From positions 29,788-93,787 of the forward strand of contig NZ_JAAVJH010000013.1 of the NCBI RefSeq assembly GCF_012035195.1: a stretch of 64,000 nt of DNA, in the 5' to 3' direction. Position numbers and translations under genes: made by a program. This document shows, in pieces, positions 53,020 to 62,559 of this stretch. The notes under the pieces were generated by a model. The model was not told the DNA's origin and searched no databases. It saw only the letters and a program-made list of their open reading frames with translations. The number at the start of each line of letters is the position of its first letter. Position 1 is the first letter of the stretch. This stretch comes from Sphingomonas corticis. Its GTDB lineage: Bacteria > Pseudomonadota > Alphaproteobacteria > Sphingomonadales > Sphingomonadaceae.

Positions 53020-56000
53020 TCAATAATCCCGCGACACGCGCACGTTGGCGCTCTGCCGGCCGAGCGTGGAGATGGACGACAGCAGCGACAGCCAGCGCGT
53101 CACCTGGAATTCGACGCGGGTGGCGGAATAGCCCTGGCCGTCGGTGATGATCTCCGCGTAGAGCCGCCGCGTCACGTATTTGCCCGCCGCGATCGACGTG
53201 GCCTGCCCCGTCTGCGGATCGGCCGGCAGGATGCGCAGCCGGTCCAGCCCCGCCGCGCGGCGCACGGCGTTGATCGGATTGAGCCCGTTGCCGCCGTCCT
53301 GCAGCGCCGCCACCGCGGCGGCGAGCTGCAGCGCCTCCGGCGCGGACAGGTTGGTGATCGAGGTGCCGAACAGCAGCCGGGACAGCAACTCGTCCTGCGG
53401 CAGCGCGGGGACGCTGGCAAAGGTGATCTCCGGCTTCTGCGCGACCCCGGTCACGCGGATCGACGCGTTGATCCCCTGCGTGTTCGCCACCGCCTCGATA
53501 TCCAGCGCGGGGTTGGCGGGCACCTCCCCGGCGAAGCGGATGATGCCGCGCGACAGCTCGAACTCGCGGCCGGCGAACTCATATTCGCCGCGCACCAGAT
53601 CGGCGCGGCCGGTGATCGCGGGGTTGGTGGGCGTGCCCGCGATCTGCACCTGCGCGGTCCACTCGCTGCTGAGGCCCAGGCCGCTGACCATCAGGCCGTT
53701 GCGCGCGCGCGCCTTGATGTCGAGCGTCCAGGGCGCGGGCGCGTCGTCGTCGCTGTCGGCGCCCGGCGGCAGGTTGATCTCACGCACGTTGAGCCGCGGC
53801 ACCGCGCTGGCCGCGGTCGCCTGTCCCAGGCGATAGCGGCTGGAATCGAGCCGCACGTCGCCGGAAATGACGCCGCCGAACCCGTCGGCGGAACGGAAGC
53901 GGATCGGCCCCGTCACCGTCGCGCCAATGTCGTCGCGGTCGATCAGCAACGCGCGGTTCGCCTCCGTATCGATCGTGAAGGCGACGCCCTTCGTGCCGGC
54001 GAAGTCGAAGCTGCCGGTGCCCGTCACCCGCCCGCCGGTGCCCGCATTCGCGGTGAAGCGGTCGATGCGCAGCCGCGATCCGGCGAAGCTGCCCTGCGCC
54101 TCCACCTGCGTCAGCAGCGTGCCCGTGGTCGCCGACTGGATCCGCCCGCCGCTGGCGCGCACCGTGCCGCGGATCTGCGGGGCGGCGAGCGTGCCGGTGG
54201 CGTCGGCGGCGATCGCGACGGGACCGGTCAGGTCGAACAGCTCCACCCGCGTCAGCCGCCACAGCGTGTCGGCGGGACCGCTGTAGCGCAATTGCGCGAA
54301 CAGCGGCGCGCGCCGCAGCCGCTCCACCAGGTCGCCGCCGCCCGCGGGCTTCAGCAGCGCCTGCGCGCGGCCGACGATGCGCCCGCCCGACGCCATCACC
54401 GCGCGAAAGCCGGCGCGGTCGGCGGCGAGCACCCCGGCGATGCCGAGATCGATCGGCGCGGACGTGCTGAGCAGGCCCGAGCGGGTGATGCCGCGCACGG
54501 TCAGGTTCGCGCGGCCCGTGGGCGCCGCCCCGTCGGCCAGCGCCAGCGTCACCGTCCCCGACGCGGCGCCGCCCAGCCCCAGGCCCGAATAGCCGATGTC
54601 GAGCACGCTGAGCGGCAGGTTCGCCAGCGTCGCGTCGAGCGCGGTGCGCTCCGCGCCGAAACGGCCCGACAGATCGGCGCTGCCGCCCGCGAAGGCGAGG
54701 CGCGTGGGCGCGAGCACCCAGTCGACGCCGTCGCGGGTGATCCGCGCCGGCGTTTCCAGCCGGATCGGTCGGCGGCCGACGTTGCCCTGTGCCTCGATCG
54801 TATAGCCGTCCGGCGAGAGGCGGACGAGCGACTGGATCTGGAAGCCGCCGGCGCGCTGGCCGGCGATGGAGGCGCGCACCTCGCCGCTCTCGCCCGCGAG
54901 CTTCGCATTGGCGGCGACCCGGGCGATGCTCAGGCTGCCGCGGCGCACGCCGGTGGCGGTGGCGGTCGCCTCGATCCGCGGGCCGGCGGGATCGAGCAGC
55001 ACGCCGAACTGGACGCGCCCCTGCCGCACCGTCGTCGCCGGGCCGAGCCGCGCGCCGCGCGCGTCGATCGCGCCGTCGATCCGCTGCACGCTTCCCTGCG
55101 GCGCGAAGTCGAGCGCGCCGGACAGTCCGCCGCCCGCCACCGTCAGCCGGCCGCGAAAGCCGCCCGGCACGATGTCGAGCGCGCCCGACGCGCGCGTGCC
55201 GCTGACGTCCAGCCGCGCGACCTGGATGCGCGCCTGTCCGCCCGCGGGAAGCAGGATCTGCCCCTCCGCCGCGAAGGGGCCGAGCCGCGATCCGCCCGCC
55301 GCAGTGAAGGCGAACCCGGCGGGCGTCGGCAGCAGCCGCGCGCGCACGTCGCGCAGGCCCAAGGCCGCATTGGGCCGGTCGAACATCAGATCGATCGTCG
55401 GCCGCTCGATCCGACCGTCCAGCACCAGCCGGACCGCGCCGTAGCTCGCCTGCCGCCCCGCGCCTTCGAAGTGGAAGGTGCCGTCGCGGCGGCGATAGCC
55501 GTTGCCGGCGAGGCGCAGGGCCGGCGCGGTGAGGACGAGGTCGCGAAAGTGGAGGATGCCGTCGGGCGTCCGTTCCAGCGCAGTCTCGATCCGCGGCAGC
55601 CCGCCCGCCAGGCTGGCGAAGAAGCCGTTGTCCAGCCGCAGCATCCGTGCCGCGCCGCGCCCGACCACGCGCGTGCCCCTGCCCCCCGGCCCCGGCACGA
55701 CCCGCAGGCGCGACGTGACGTCGACCACGCCCAGCCCGGGGATCAGGTAGCGGCCCAGCGCGCCCTCCACGCCGACCTCGAACCGACCGGTGGCGAGGTC
55801 GAGCTGGAGTCCGACGCGTCCCGTCAGCCTGTCCGAGCGGACGCGGATGCCGTCGCCCGTGACCAGGCGGGAGGTGACGCGCAGCACGCCGTCGGCGGAA
55901 AGGTTGCGCAGGATGCCGCCCGCCACGTCGCCGACGCCGGTGACGCGCGCGGCGGTGAAGCGGACGGGAAGCGACACCGGGCTCCTCGACCAGCGCCCGC

Positions 56001-57138
56001 GCCCCGCCGCCCGCGCCTGTTCGAACCCGGTCTGGTCGAAGGAGAAGCGGGTGGCGAGCAGGCGATAGTCGAAGCGGAAGCTGGAGAAGCCGCCGTCGAG
56101 GATCGCGCGCAGCTCCATGCCGGTCGCGCGCATGTTGCCGAACAGCGCCTCCGGCCGCAGCAGGCGCGCGCGCAGCCGCAGGTTGCGCAGCGCACTGCCG
56201 GCGAGGTCGACCGCCCCCTCCATCTCCGCCGCCAGCGCGCGCGAGCGCAGCGCCAGCGTGCCCTCCAGCCGGCGCGAGACGAACGTGCCGCCCCCGTTCA
56301 CCGTCACCCCGCCCGCGGTCAGCGCGCGCAGCTTGCCCTTGGCGATCGGTTCGGGATCGAGCCGCCCGACCAGCGTGTAGCGCCCCTCGCGATTGCCGAG
56401 CGCGAGGTCGCCGACGCGCGCCGCGCCGGCATCCAGCACCGCGCGCCCGTTCCAGCGGCGCCAGTCGCCGTCGCCGCCCACCTCCAGCGCCAGCGGACGG
56501 CGCAGGCCGGTCAGCCGCGCCAGCACGCCGTCGGCGCGGCCGCGCGCCGACACGGCAAGGTCGAAGCGGCCGGCGTCGGGCACGGAATCGATCCGCGCGC
56601 GCAGGCGGTCGCTGCCCTGCACCAGCGCGGCGAGGTCCACCTCCGCACGCCCCGACCGGATATCGGCGCGTCCCGCGATGCGCCCCTGGCGCACACGTCC
56701 CGTCACCGCGGGAAGCACGGTGAGCCGCTCCACCGTCAGCCGCCGGATGACGATGTCGAAGCCCGGCAGGATCGGGCCGCGTTTTCCGGTGTCGCGCGTC
56801 TTCGGCAGCTTCGCCAGCGTCGCCTGCGGCACGTCCAACGCGGTGATGTGGAGCCGGTTGGACAGCCAGCGCAGCGGCGACCAGTCCAGCCGCGCGCGCG
56901 GGATCGACAGCACCAGCCCCTGCGGATCGTACAGGCGGAAGTCGATCAGCTCGGCCTTGCCGTAGAGCGAGCCGTCGATGCGGCCGAGGCGGAAGCGCAG
57001 GCCGTTGTCGGGCTTCAACGCGTTGATCCGGTCGGCGACGATGCGGTGGCCGATGCCGGTGTCGATGACGACCGCGGTGATCGCGACCAGCGCCAGCAGC
57101 GCGGCGATACCGAACGCCAGCCAGCGCAGCATCCGCAT
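53020..57138 (-). CDS. tamB: Translocation and assembly module inner-membrane protein TamB
   Basis: This 1372-aa protein spans the periplasm. It has an N-terminal membrane helix (LRWLAFGIAALLALVAITAVVI), then a very long beta-rich tube of repeated short strands, and a C-terminal DUF490/TamB domain with GEYEFAGREFELSRGIIRFAG and QDELLSRLLFGTSITNLSAPE. It works with TamA in outer-membrane protein assembly and in phospholipid transfer to the outer membrane. Its ATG at 57138 shares one base with the tamA stop, so the two are coupled. It ends in a short RVSRDY tail. Length and order are as usual. Confidence 0.93.
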   Translation of the reverse strand: MRMLRWLAFGIAALLALVAITAVVIDTGIGHRIVADRINALKPDNGLRFRLGRIDGSLYGKAELIDFRLYDPQGLVLSIPRARLDWSPLRWLSNRLHITALDVPQATLAKLPKTRDTGKRGPILPGFDIVIRRLTVERLTVLPAVTGRVRQGRIAGRADIRSGRAEVDLAALVQGSDRLRARIDSVPDAGRFDLAVSARGRADGVLARLTGLRRPLALEVGGDGDWRRWNGRAVLDAGAARVGDLALGNREGRYTLVGRLDPEPIAKGKLRALTAGGVTVNGGGTFVSRRLEGTLALRSRALAAEMEGAVDLAGSALRNLRLRARLLRPEALFGNMRATGMELRAILDGGFSSFRFDYRLLATRFSFDQTGFEQARAAGRGRWSRSPVSLPVRFTAARVTGVGDVAGGILRNLSADGVLRVTSRLVTGDGIRVRSDRLTGRVGLQLDLATGRFEVGVEGALGRYLIPGLGVVDVTSRLRVVPGPGGRGTRVVGRGAARMLRLDNGFFASLAGGLPRIETALERTPDGILHFRDLVLTAPALRLAGNGYRRRDGTFHFEGAGRQASYGAVRLVLDGRIERPTIDLMFDRPNAALGLRDVRARLLPTPAGFAFTAAGGSRLGPFAAEGQILLPAGGQARIQVARLDVSGTRASGALDIVPGGFRGRLTVAGGGLSGALDFAPQGSVQRIDGAIDARGARLGPATTVRQGRVQFGVLLDPAGPRIEATATATGVRRGSLSIARVAANAKLAGESGEVRASIAGQRAGGFQIQSLVRLSPDGYTIEAQGNVGRRPIRLETPARITRDGVDWVLAPTRLAFAGGSADLSGRFGAERTALDATLANLPLSVLDIGYSGLGLGGAASGTVTLALADGAAPTGRANLTVRGITRSGLLSTSAPIDLGIAGVLAADRAGFRAVMASGGRIVGRAQALLKPAGGGDLVERLRRAPLFAQLRYSGPADTLWRLTRVELFDLTGPVAIAADATGTLAAPQIRGTVRASGGRIQSATTGTLLTQVEAQGSFAGSRLRIDRFTANAGTGGRVTGTGSFDFAGTKGVAFTIDTEANRALLIDRDDIGATVTGPIRFRSADGFGGVISGDVRLDSSRYRLGQATAASAVPRLNVREINLPPGADSDDDAPAPWTLDIKARARNGLMVSGLGLSSEWTAQVQIAGTPTNPAITGRADLVRGEYEFAGREFELSRGIIRFAGEVPANPALDIEAVANTQGINASIRVTGVAQKPEITFASVPALPQDELLSRLLFGTSITNLSAPEALQLAAAVAALQDGGNGLNPINAVRRAAGLDRLRILPADPQTGQATSIAAGKYVTRRLYAEIITDGQGYSATRVEFQVTRWLSLLSSISTLGRQSANVRVSRDY

Positions 57139-59090
57139 CAGAACGCCTGCCCCAGCGACACGTAGACGGCGAGGCGCGAATCGCCCGGCTGCGGGTTGAT
57201 CGGCGTGCCCACGTCGACGCGGATCGGGCCGAAGTTGCTGTAGTAGCGCACGCCCAGCCCGGCGCCGTAGCGGAAGCCGGAAAGGTCGGGCAGCCCGCCG
57301 GTGTAGATGTTGCCGCCGTCGAGGAACGGCACCAGGCCGAACGCACCGAACAGCCGCACCCGCGCCTCCAGCCCGAATTCGGCCAGGCTGCGCCCGCCGA
57401 TCGGATCGTTGTTCGGATCGCGCGGGCCGATCGACTGGAAGCCGTAGCCGCGAACCGACGCGCCGCCGCCGGCGTAGAAGCGCCGCGACGGAGCCACCTG
57501 GTCGCGCGGCGCGCCCAGGATCGTGCCGACGCGCACCCGTCCTGCGGCCACGACGCGCGGCGTCACCGCCTGGTACGCGCTGCCGTCCAGCTGGACGCGG
57601 GTGTAGCCGAAGGCCGCGCCCTGCAGCGACAGTTCCGGACTGAAGCGGCCCGACAGGCGGAAACCGCGGGTGGGATTGAGCAGGTCGTCCGATCCGTCGT
57701 ACCCCAGGCTGGTCGGCAGCGCGCCGATCAGGAAGGTGCGCCGCCGCGGCTCGCCGGTGGAGGCGATCACGTCGCGCTCGTCCGACGCGAGCAACTCGCC
57801 GCCCAGCGACCAGGTCCACGCCTTCTGGAAGAAGATCGTCGTCTGCTGTTCCAGGCTGGCGGAGAGCGACAGCGTGTCCGCCTCGAACGCGTCGCGCTCC
57901 AGGTGCGCGGCGGCGACCTGCGCGGTCAGCACGCGGTCGCGGCCCTGGAAATTGTTGCGACGGAAGACCAGCGAGCCGAGCTGCTCGCGCGTGCCCGCCA
58001 CGCCGCGCACCGTCAGCGCGCCTTCCGGCGGGAACAGGTTGCGGTGGGTCCAGCTCAGCTCCACGCGCGCGCCCTCGCCGGTGCCGTAGCCCGCCTCCGC
58101 CGCCACCGTGCGCGGCGGCGCGGGTTCCAGCCGGAAGCGCACGTCGACGGTGTCGGGCGTGGCGCCGGGCACCGGCGTCACCTGCGCGGTGGAGACCAGT
58201 CCGGTCTGCACCAGCGCACGGCGCAGGTCGTCGACCTCGCTGGTGCGATAGGTGTCGCCCGGGCGGAAGCGCGCGATGTCCGCGACGTGGTCGGCGTCGA
58301 ACAGGCGGTTGCCGGGGTCGGCGATCAGCCGGCCGAAGGTGCGCTCGCGCCCGGGATCGACGGTCACGTCCAGCGTGGCCGTGCGCGCGGCACGATCGAC
58401 GACGATGGCCGGCTCGCCGACCGTGGCGAAGGGGAAGCCCTCCTCACCGATGCGGGTACGCAGCCCCGCCTCCGCCGCCGCGATGGTGTCGGCGTTGACG
58501 GGATCGTCGGCCTTGACGGGAAACGCCTCGCGCAGCGTGCCCGCCTTGGCGCCCGCGGCCTCCACCCCGGCGACGGTGACGCCGGCGAAGCGGTAGAGCG
58601 CGCCCGGCTCCGCCTGGAGGACGATCATCGGGCGCGGGCGGTTCGCCGTCTCGACCGCGGTGGCGACGGCGGCGTCGTAATAGCCCTCGCCGCGCAGCAG
58701 CGTGACCAGCAGTTCCGCATCCTCGCGCGCGCGACGGTCGAGCTGCGCCGGATTAGCTTCCCGCCCGTCGTTCTGCACCAGCACCGACAGCTCGCGGAAG
58801 CGCTGGTGCAGCAGCGCGGAGCCGATGCCGTCGATGCCGTCGATGCGCCAGTCGTAGCGCGTCTCCGCCGCCACGGTCGCCTGAGTCGCCGGACTGGCGG
58901 GGGCGGCGGACAGGTCCGGCCAGTCGAGCCCCAGGTCCGGCAGGGGCGCGAGCGGGGCGGCGGGGTCGATCTGCTCCGCCGACGGCAGGTCCGACGCCGG
59001 AAGCTCCTGCGCCGCGGCGCCCGCCGCCGCCGTGATCGATCCCGCCAAGGCGCCCAGCACGACGCCGCAGCGCCCCGCCGTCCGCCACAT
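57138..59090 (-). CDS. tamA: Translocation and assembly module outer-membrane protein TamA
   Basis: This 650-aa BamA-superfamily protein sits in the outer membrane. It has a signal peptide (ending AAAQ), three POTRA domains (about residues 80-310) and a 16-strand barrel with the conserved VRGY motif in SVRGYGFQS, ending in VSLGQAF. It inserts or helps fold certain outer-membrane proteins together with TamB, which follows immediately. The long proline-rich stretch after the signal peptide is usual in sphingomonads. It is divergent from a small membrane protein gene at 59189. Confidence 0.93.
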   Translation of the reverse strand: MWRTAGRCGVVLGALAGSITAAAGAAAQELPASDLPSAEQIDPAAPLAPLPDLGLDWPDLSAAPASPATQATVAAETRYDWRIDGIDGIGSALLHQRFRELSVLVQNDGREANPAQLDRRAREDAELLVTLLRGEGYYDAAVATAVETANRPRPMIVLQAEPGALYRFAGVTVAGVEAAGAKAGTLREAFPVKADDPVNADTIAAAEAGLRTRIGEEGFPFATVGEPAIVVDRAARTATLDVTVDPGRERTFGRLIADPGNRLFDADHVADIARFRPGDTYRTSEVDDLRRALVQTGLVSTAQVTPVPGATPDTVDVRFRLEPAPPRTVAAEAGYGTGEGARVELSWTHRNLFPPEGALTVRGVAGTREQLGSLVFRRNNFQGRDRVLTAQVAAAHLERDAFEADTLSLSASLEQQTTIFFQKAWTWSLGGELLASDERDVIASTGEPRRRTFLIGALPTSLGYDGSDDLLNPTRGFRLSGRFSPELSLQGAAFGYTRVQLDGSAYQAVTPRVVAAGRVRVGTILGAPRDQVAPSRRFYAGGGASVRGYGFQSIGPRDPNNDPIGGRSLAEFGLEARVRLFGAFGLVPFLDGGNIYTGGLPDLSGFRYGAGLGVRYYSNFGPIRVDVGTPINPQPGDSRLAVYVSLGQAF

Positions 59091-59188
59091 TTCCTCGCCT
59101 TAGACGGCGTTTCGCCGCAGCGACAGGGGCGTCGCGGCGAAAGTGCGGCGCGGTTGCGCCGAATCGCGCGTGGTGCCATGCGGCGGCC

Positions 59189-59359
59189 ATGGCACCGCCC
59201 CCCTCCCGCTCCCCCGTCGCCGGCGGCTTCCCGATCGCGCTGGGGGCGATCCTGGGCACGGTCGGCGGACTGGTGGCGGGGCAGCCGACGATCGGCTTCC
59301 TGGCGGGCCTCGCCATCGGCGCCGCGCTGGCGCTGCTGATCTACCTGCGCGACCGGTAG
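59189..59359 (+). CDS. Small two-helix membrane protein
   Basis: A 56-aa frame starts at ATG 59189 and ends at TAG 59359. It has two hydrophobic segments (PIALGAILGTVGGLVAG and TIGFLAGLAIGAALALLIYL) and ends LRDR. No ribosome site stands out. It is divergent from tamA, and its stop adjoins the convergent S24 gene. Similar tiny proteins are annotated as hypothetical in sphingomonads. The clean membrane pattern supports a real gene. Confidence 0.6.
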   Translation: MAPPPSRSPVAGGFPIALGAILGTVGGLVAGQPTIGFLAGLAIGAALALLIYLRDR

Positions 59360-59980
59360 CTACAGCCCACGCCATAGCAGGCGTGCGCGGCCGATGACCG
59401 TGACCGCGGCGGCGGGTTCGACCAGCGCGGGATAGGCGGGATTGTCGCTGACGATCGCCAGGTCGCGCGCGGCCGGGCGCAGCCGCTTCACCGACAGCGC
59501 GTCCTCGCGCCGGATCACGAACACGCCGCCCGCGGCGGGCACGCGGCGGTCCGCGCCGTCGACCAGCAGCCGGTCGCCGTCGAGCAGCGTGGGCGCCATC
59601 GAATCGCCCGCCACGGCGATGACCGAGACGTTCGCCGGCGCCACGCCCAGGTCACGCAGCAGCGCGTGCGGCACCGGCAGGCCGCCCAGCCGCCGTTCCT
59701 CCGGCGCGAGCGCGCCCGGCCCGGCGGACGCGGCGACGGTGAGCCACGGCACGCGAGCCTCCGCCTCCTCGCGCACCGGGCCGCCGAGCACCGCCTCCTC
59801 CACGCCGAGATAGGCGGCGAGCCGCGCCCGGTCGCGCTCCGGCAGGACGCGCGGAGTGCCGCGAGCGATGTACTGCTGCAGGTAGGCGACGTTGCGGCCG
59901 AGCACGCGCGACAGCGCAGACAGGCTCTGCCCCTGCTCCTCCGCCAATCTTGCCAATGCCTTGCGCGGATCGCCGTCCAT
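59360..59980 (-). CDS. Helix-turn-helix repressor with S24 (LexA/CI-type) self-cleaving domain
   Basis: This 206-aa protein has an N-terminal helix-turn-helix (SLSALSRVLGRNVAYLQQYI) and a C-terminal S24 peptidase fold. The catalytic serine is in AGDSMAPTLLDGD and the lysine in SVKRLRP. Such proteins repress genes until RecA filaments trigger self-cleavage, as for LexA and phage CI. AAGGTG precedes the ATG at 59980. It is divergent from two small genes, and an exact GTTC-N7-GTTC box lies between them. No phage genes are near, so I infer a chromosomal stress regulator. Confidence 0.88.
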   Translation of the reverse strand: MDGDPRKALARLAEEQGQSLSALSRVLGRNVAYLQQYIARGTPRVLPERDRARLAAYLGVEEAVLGGPVREEAEARVPWLTVAASAGPGALAPEERRLGGLPVPHALLRDLGVAPANVSVIAVAGDSMAPTLLDGDRLLVDGADRRVPAAGGVFVIRREDALSVKRLRPAARDLAIVSDNPAYPALVEPAAAVTVIGRARLLWRGL

Positions 59981-60031
59981 CGGCGCACCTTACCCGCAGG
60001 AAAAATCCTAGACAAGTTGGAAATCATTTGA

Positions 60032-60046
60032 GAACGAATGGGGAAC
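60032..60046. promoter_or_regulatory. Alphaproteobacterial SOS (LexA) box
   Basis: GAACGAATGGGGAAC is, on the other strand, an exact GTTC-N7-GTTC, the LexA site known in alphaproteobacteria. It lies 52 nt before the S24 gene start and 24 nt before the small gene at 60070, inside the one AT-richer stretch of the area. Confidence 0.65.
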
Positions 60047-60069
60047 AGAGAATCGGAAGGGCGAGAACG

Positions 60070-60243
60070 ATGACGTTGCTGAGGGACATCGAACGCTATC
60101 TCGACCGCACCGGCGTGGCGGAGACCACGTTCGGGCGGCGCGTGGTCAACGATCCGCGGCTGGTGGGCGACCTGCGCCGCGGACGCGAGCCTGGGCCGCA
60201 GCTGGTGCGGCGCGTGCGCGCGGCAATGGGAGGGATCGCGTGA
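60070..60243 (+). CDS. Small basic DNA-binding-like protein
   Basis: This 57-aa protein (MTLLRDIERYLDRTGVAETTFGRR...) resembles short sphingomonad proteins with the pattern FGRxVxxDPRxVxDLRRGREP, likely a single helix-turn-helix. GGAAGGGCGAG precedes the ATG. Its stop overlaps the next gene by 4 nt (GTGA). The SOS box 24 nt upstream suggests induction by DNA damage. The target is unknown. Confidence 0.7.
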   Translation: MTLLRDIERYLDRTGVAETTFGRRVVNDPRLVGDLRRGREPGPQLVRRVRAAMGGIA

Positions 60244-60542
60244 GCGCGGTGTTGCGCTTCGAGCGCGCGCTGCTGCGCGCCGCGACCCTCGCCGGCGCGG
60301 ACATCCGCATCGAGCGCCACGCCAGCGAGGCATGGCACAGCGCCACCTTCGCGGGCGGACGCCACCGGGTGGAGGCGAGCGGCCGGTCCGACGTGCGGCT
60401 GGATGAGTGGCTCGCGCGGCTGGGCGACGAGGCGATCGAGGTGCCGGGGCACGTCGTCGCCGACCTGACGGTCGCCACGTGCGAGCGCGCGGCGGGCGTC
60501 ACGCGCTTCCGGCTGGAGGGCGTGACGGTGGCGCGGGGTTGA
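60240..60542 (+). CDS. Small hypothetical protein coupled to the preceding gene
   Basis: This 100-aa protein starts with GTG at 60240, overlapping the previous stop as GTGA. It has a helical N-terminus (LRFERALLRAATLAGADI) and a beta-rich remainder, with a HSATFAGGRHRVEAS segment. I recognise no family. It is probably in the SOS-box operon with the 57-aa gene and is not obviously linked to the MFS gene that follows after 42 bp. Confidence 0.65.
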   Translation: MSAVLRFERALLRAATLAGADIRIERHASEAWHSATFAGGRHRVEASGRSDVRLDEWLARLGDEAIEVPGHVVADLTVATCERAAGVTRFRLEGVTVARG

Positions 60543-60584
60543 CCCCTAGACGCGCCGCGGCCTTTGATGCGGCCGGGGGCGACG

Positions 60585-61769
60585 ATGCAGGTGACGGGGG
60601 TACGGCGGGGGTGGGGGTGGCCGGTGCTGGCGGCGCTCACGCTGTCGACGATCGGCGACGAGATCTCGCTCGTCACGCTGATGCTCCGCACCGCCGCCCA
60701 CGATCCGCCCTTTGCGGTGCCGATGCTGCTGGTGGCGGAGTTGCTGCCCGGCCTGCTCGCGGCCCCGTTCGCGGGCCGGCTGGTCGACACGCGCGACGCC
60801 GTGCGACTGCTGGTCGTGGCGTCGCTGGCCGAGGCGGCGGTGATCGCCTGGATGGCGACCCACGCCGACCTCTCCTCCACGATCATCGGCGCCGCGGCGC
60901 TGGGCGTCTCCTTCGCCGTCAGCGGCGCGGCGAGCTTCGCGCTGATCCCGGTGCTGTCGACCGCACTCGGCATGCCGCTGGCGCGCGCCAACGCGCTGCT
61001 GGAGTTCGTGCGCGGCGCGGGGATGCTGGCGGGGCCGGTCGCGGGCGGCGTGCTGGTGGCGTGGGGGGGGACGACGGGCGCGCTGCTGATCGACGCCGCC
61101 AGCTTCGCGCTGCTCGCCACGGTGTTGCTGGCGAGCGGATTGCGGCGGCCGGTGGCGGCGGCGGACGCGCCCGCGGCGCAAGGGGCGCTGCTGGCCGACT
61201 ACCTGCCGCTGCTGCGCGAGTCCCGGATCACCGTCATGATCGGCGCGCTCACGCTGGAGGTCTACGCCACCGCCATCGCCGACGTCGCCTTCGTCTTCCT
61301 CGTGACGGTGGCGATGGGTGCGGGCGCGACCGTCTTCGGCGCGCTGACCGCGTGCTGGGCGGGCGGAATGCTGGCGGGAGCGGCGTGGGGCGGCACGCTG
61401 GCGATGCGCCGGCCCGCGCCGCTCGCCTTCGCCGCCGCGACGGTCATGGGTGCGACGATGCTGGCGATCGGCGCCGGCTGGACGTGGGGCGTCGGGTTGG
61501 TCGGTGGCGCCTTCGCGATCGGCGGCGCGGCCAACAGCCTGCACAATGTCGCGGTGCGCACGATGCTCCAGCGCGAGAGCCCGGCCGCGATGCACGGCCG
61601 GGTGGCGGCGATGTACGGCGCGGCGACCAGCAGCGCCGCGATGATGGGCTATGTCACCGGCGGGCTGTTCGTGCCCGCGGGCGCGGTGGAGGCCTATTGG
61701 CTCGGCGGCGCGCTCGGCATCGCGGCGGGCGTCGGCGGGTGGTGGCTGTTCACGCGATCGCGGCGCTAG
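60585..61769 (+). CDS. Major facilitator superfamily transporter
   Basis: This 394-aa inner-membrane protein has about 11-12 hydrophobic segments of the MFS drug-efflux-like group. AGRLVDTRDAVRLLV is the motif-A-like loop between helices 2 and 3, and MHGRVAAMYGAATSSAAMMG lies in the second half. GGGGGCGACG is 5 nt before the ATG at 60585, so I prefer it to 60567. It ends one base before the convergent hypothetical gene. The cargo is unknown; drugs or sugars are both possible. Confidence 0.85.
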   Translation: MQVTGVRRGWGWPVLAALTLSTIGDEISLVTLMLRTAAHDPPFAVPMLLVAELLPGLLAAPFAGRLVDTRDAVRLLVVASLAEAAVIAWMATHADLSSTIIGAAALGVSFAVSGAASFALIPVLSTALGMPLARANALLEFVRGAGMLAGPVAGGVLVAWGGTTGALLIDAASFALLATVLLASGLRRPVAAADAPAAQGALLADYLPLLRESRITVMIGALTLEVYATAIADVAFVFLVTVAMGAGATVFGALTACWAGGMLAGAAWGGTLAMRRPAPLAFAAATVMGATMLAIGAGWTWGVGLVGGAFAIGGAANSLHNVAVRTMLQRESPAAMHGRVAAMYGAATSSAAMMGYVTGGLFVPAGAVEAYWLGGALGIAAGVGGWWLFTRSRR

Positions 61770-61770
61770 G

Positions 61771-62559
61771 TCAGCCCGTCGCCAGCTGCCGCAGGCGGGC
61801 GAGCGTATCGTCGAGCGAGGGCTGGCGCTCGGCGCGGGCGCGCCGGTCGCGGGCGGCGTCGCGCGCCACCTTCTCCAGCCGGGCGACCAGCGCGCCGATC
61901 GATTCGGGCGTCGGCACGACGGGCGCGACGATGCGCGGTTCGGCATCGGGCGCGCAGGCGACCGGCGCCAGCGAGAAGGCGGTGATGCGCGCCGGCTCCT
62001 CCGCCACCGCGTCCAACGGCGGCAGCGGCACGACCTTCGCCACGCGCGTCAGCGGCGCGACGGCGCGCACCGGCTCCTGCGGCCGCGAGGGGATCGCGTC
62101 GGGATCGAAGGCGCTGAGCGGCTGGTCGAGGTCGGCCGGGACGTCGCGGATCGCGGGCGGAACCGGCGGCTCGGACGCGATCGGCAGCGGCTCCGCCGCG
62201 TCCTGGACGGGGATCGGCGCGCCCAGTTCGTCGTTCGCGCGCAGCGGGCGGCATGGCGGGGCGTCCGGATGCGAATCGGCACGCCGCGCCGTCATGCCGG
62301 CGGGGCGGCGCCACTGGCTTGCCAGGCCCAGCGCGACCACCAGCGCACCGACCGCCAGCGCGATCAGCGTCCGCCCGGTGACGCCCACGGGGGGTGCGGC
62401 CTGCGGCAGCAGCGCGGAAAGGCCGCTGCGCGCGACCACGGCGTCCAGCGTCTCCGCCGGCGCGGTGGCCAGCCCGGCGGCGACGCCGAGCCCGGCGAGT
62501 ACCGCCAGCGTCGGGACCAGCCGGCCCGTCAGTGTTGCAGGGAGGGTATACGCGACCAT
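61771..62559 (-). CDS. Membrane-anchored Pro-rich hypothetical protein
   Basis: This 262-aa protein has two N-terminal hydrophobic segments (TLAVLAGLGVAAGLA and TLIALAVGALVVALGLA), a long acidic Pro-rich linker and a basic helical C-terminus (IGALVARLEKVARDAARDRRARAERQP). I recognise no domain. It overlaps the upstream glycosyltransferase gene by 31 bp in the same direction, so it is likely co-expressed. It could be a scaffold for polysaccharide export, but nothing proves this. Confidence 0.65.
   Translation of the reverse strand: MVAYTLPATLTGRLVPTLAVLAGLGVAAGLATAPAETLDAVVARSGLSALLPQAAPPVGVTGRTLIALAVGALVVALGLASQWRRPAGMTARRADSHPDAPPCRPLRANDELGAPIPVQDAAEPLPIASEPPVPPAIRDVPADLDQPLSAFDPDAIPSRPQEPVRAVAPLTRVAKVVPLPPLDAVAEEPARITAFSLAPVACAPDAEPRIVAPVVPTPESIGALVARLEKVARDAARDRRARAERQPSLDDTLARLRQLATG

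Noticed and set aside
52996..57165. Plus-strand open frame of nearly 1400 codons opposite tamB
   Set aside because: It is a low-complexity Arg/Ala/His/Gln composition without signal, domain or ribosome site. tamB on the other strand is secure.
59360..60542. Prophage immunity region
   Set aside because: The S24 repressor-like gene is alone. No integrase, portal, capsid or lysis genes lie within the window.
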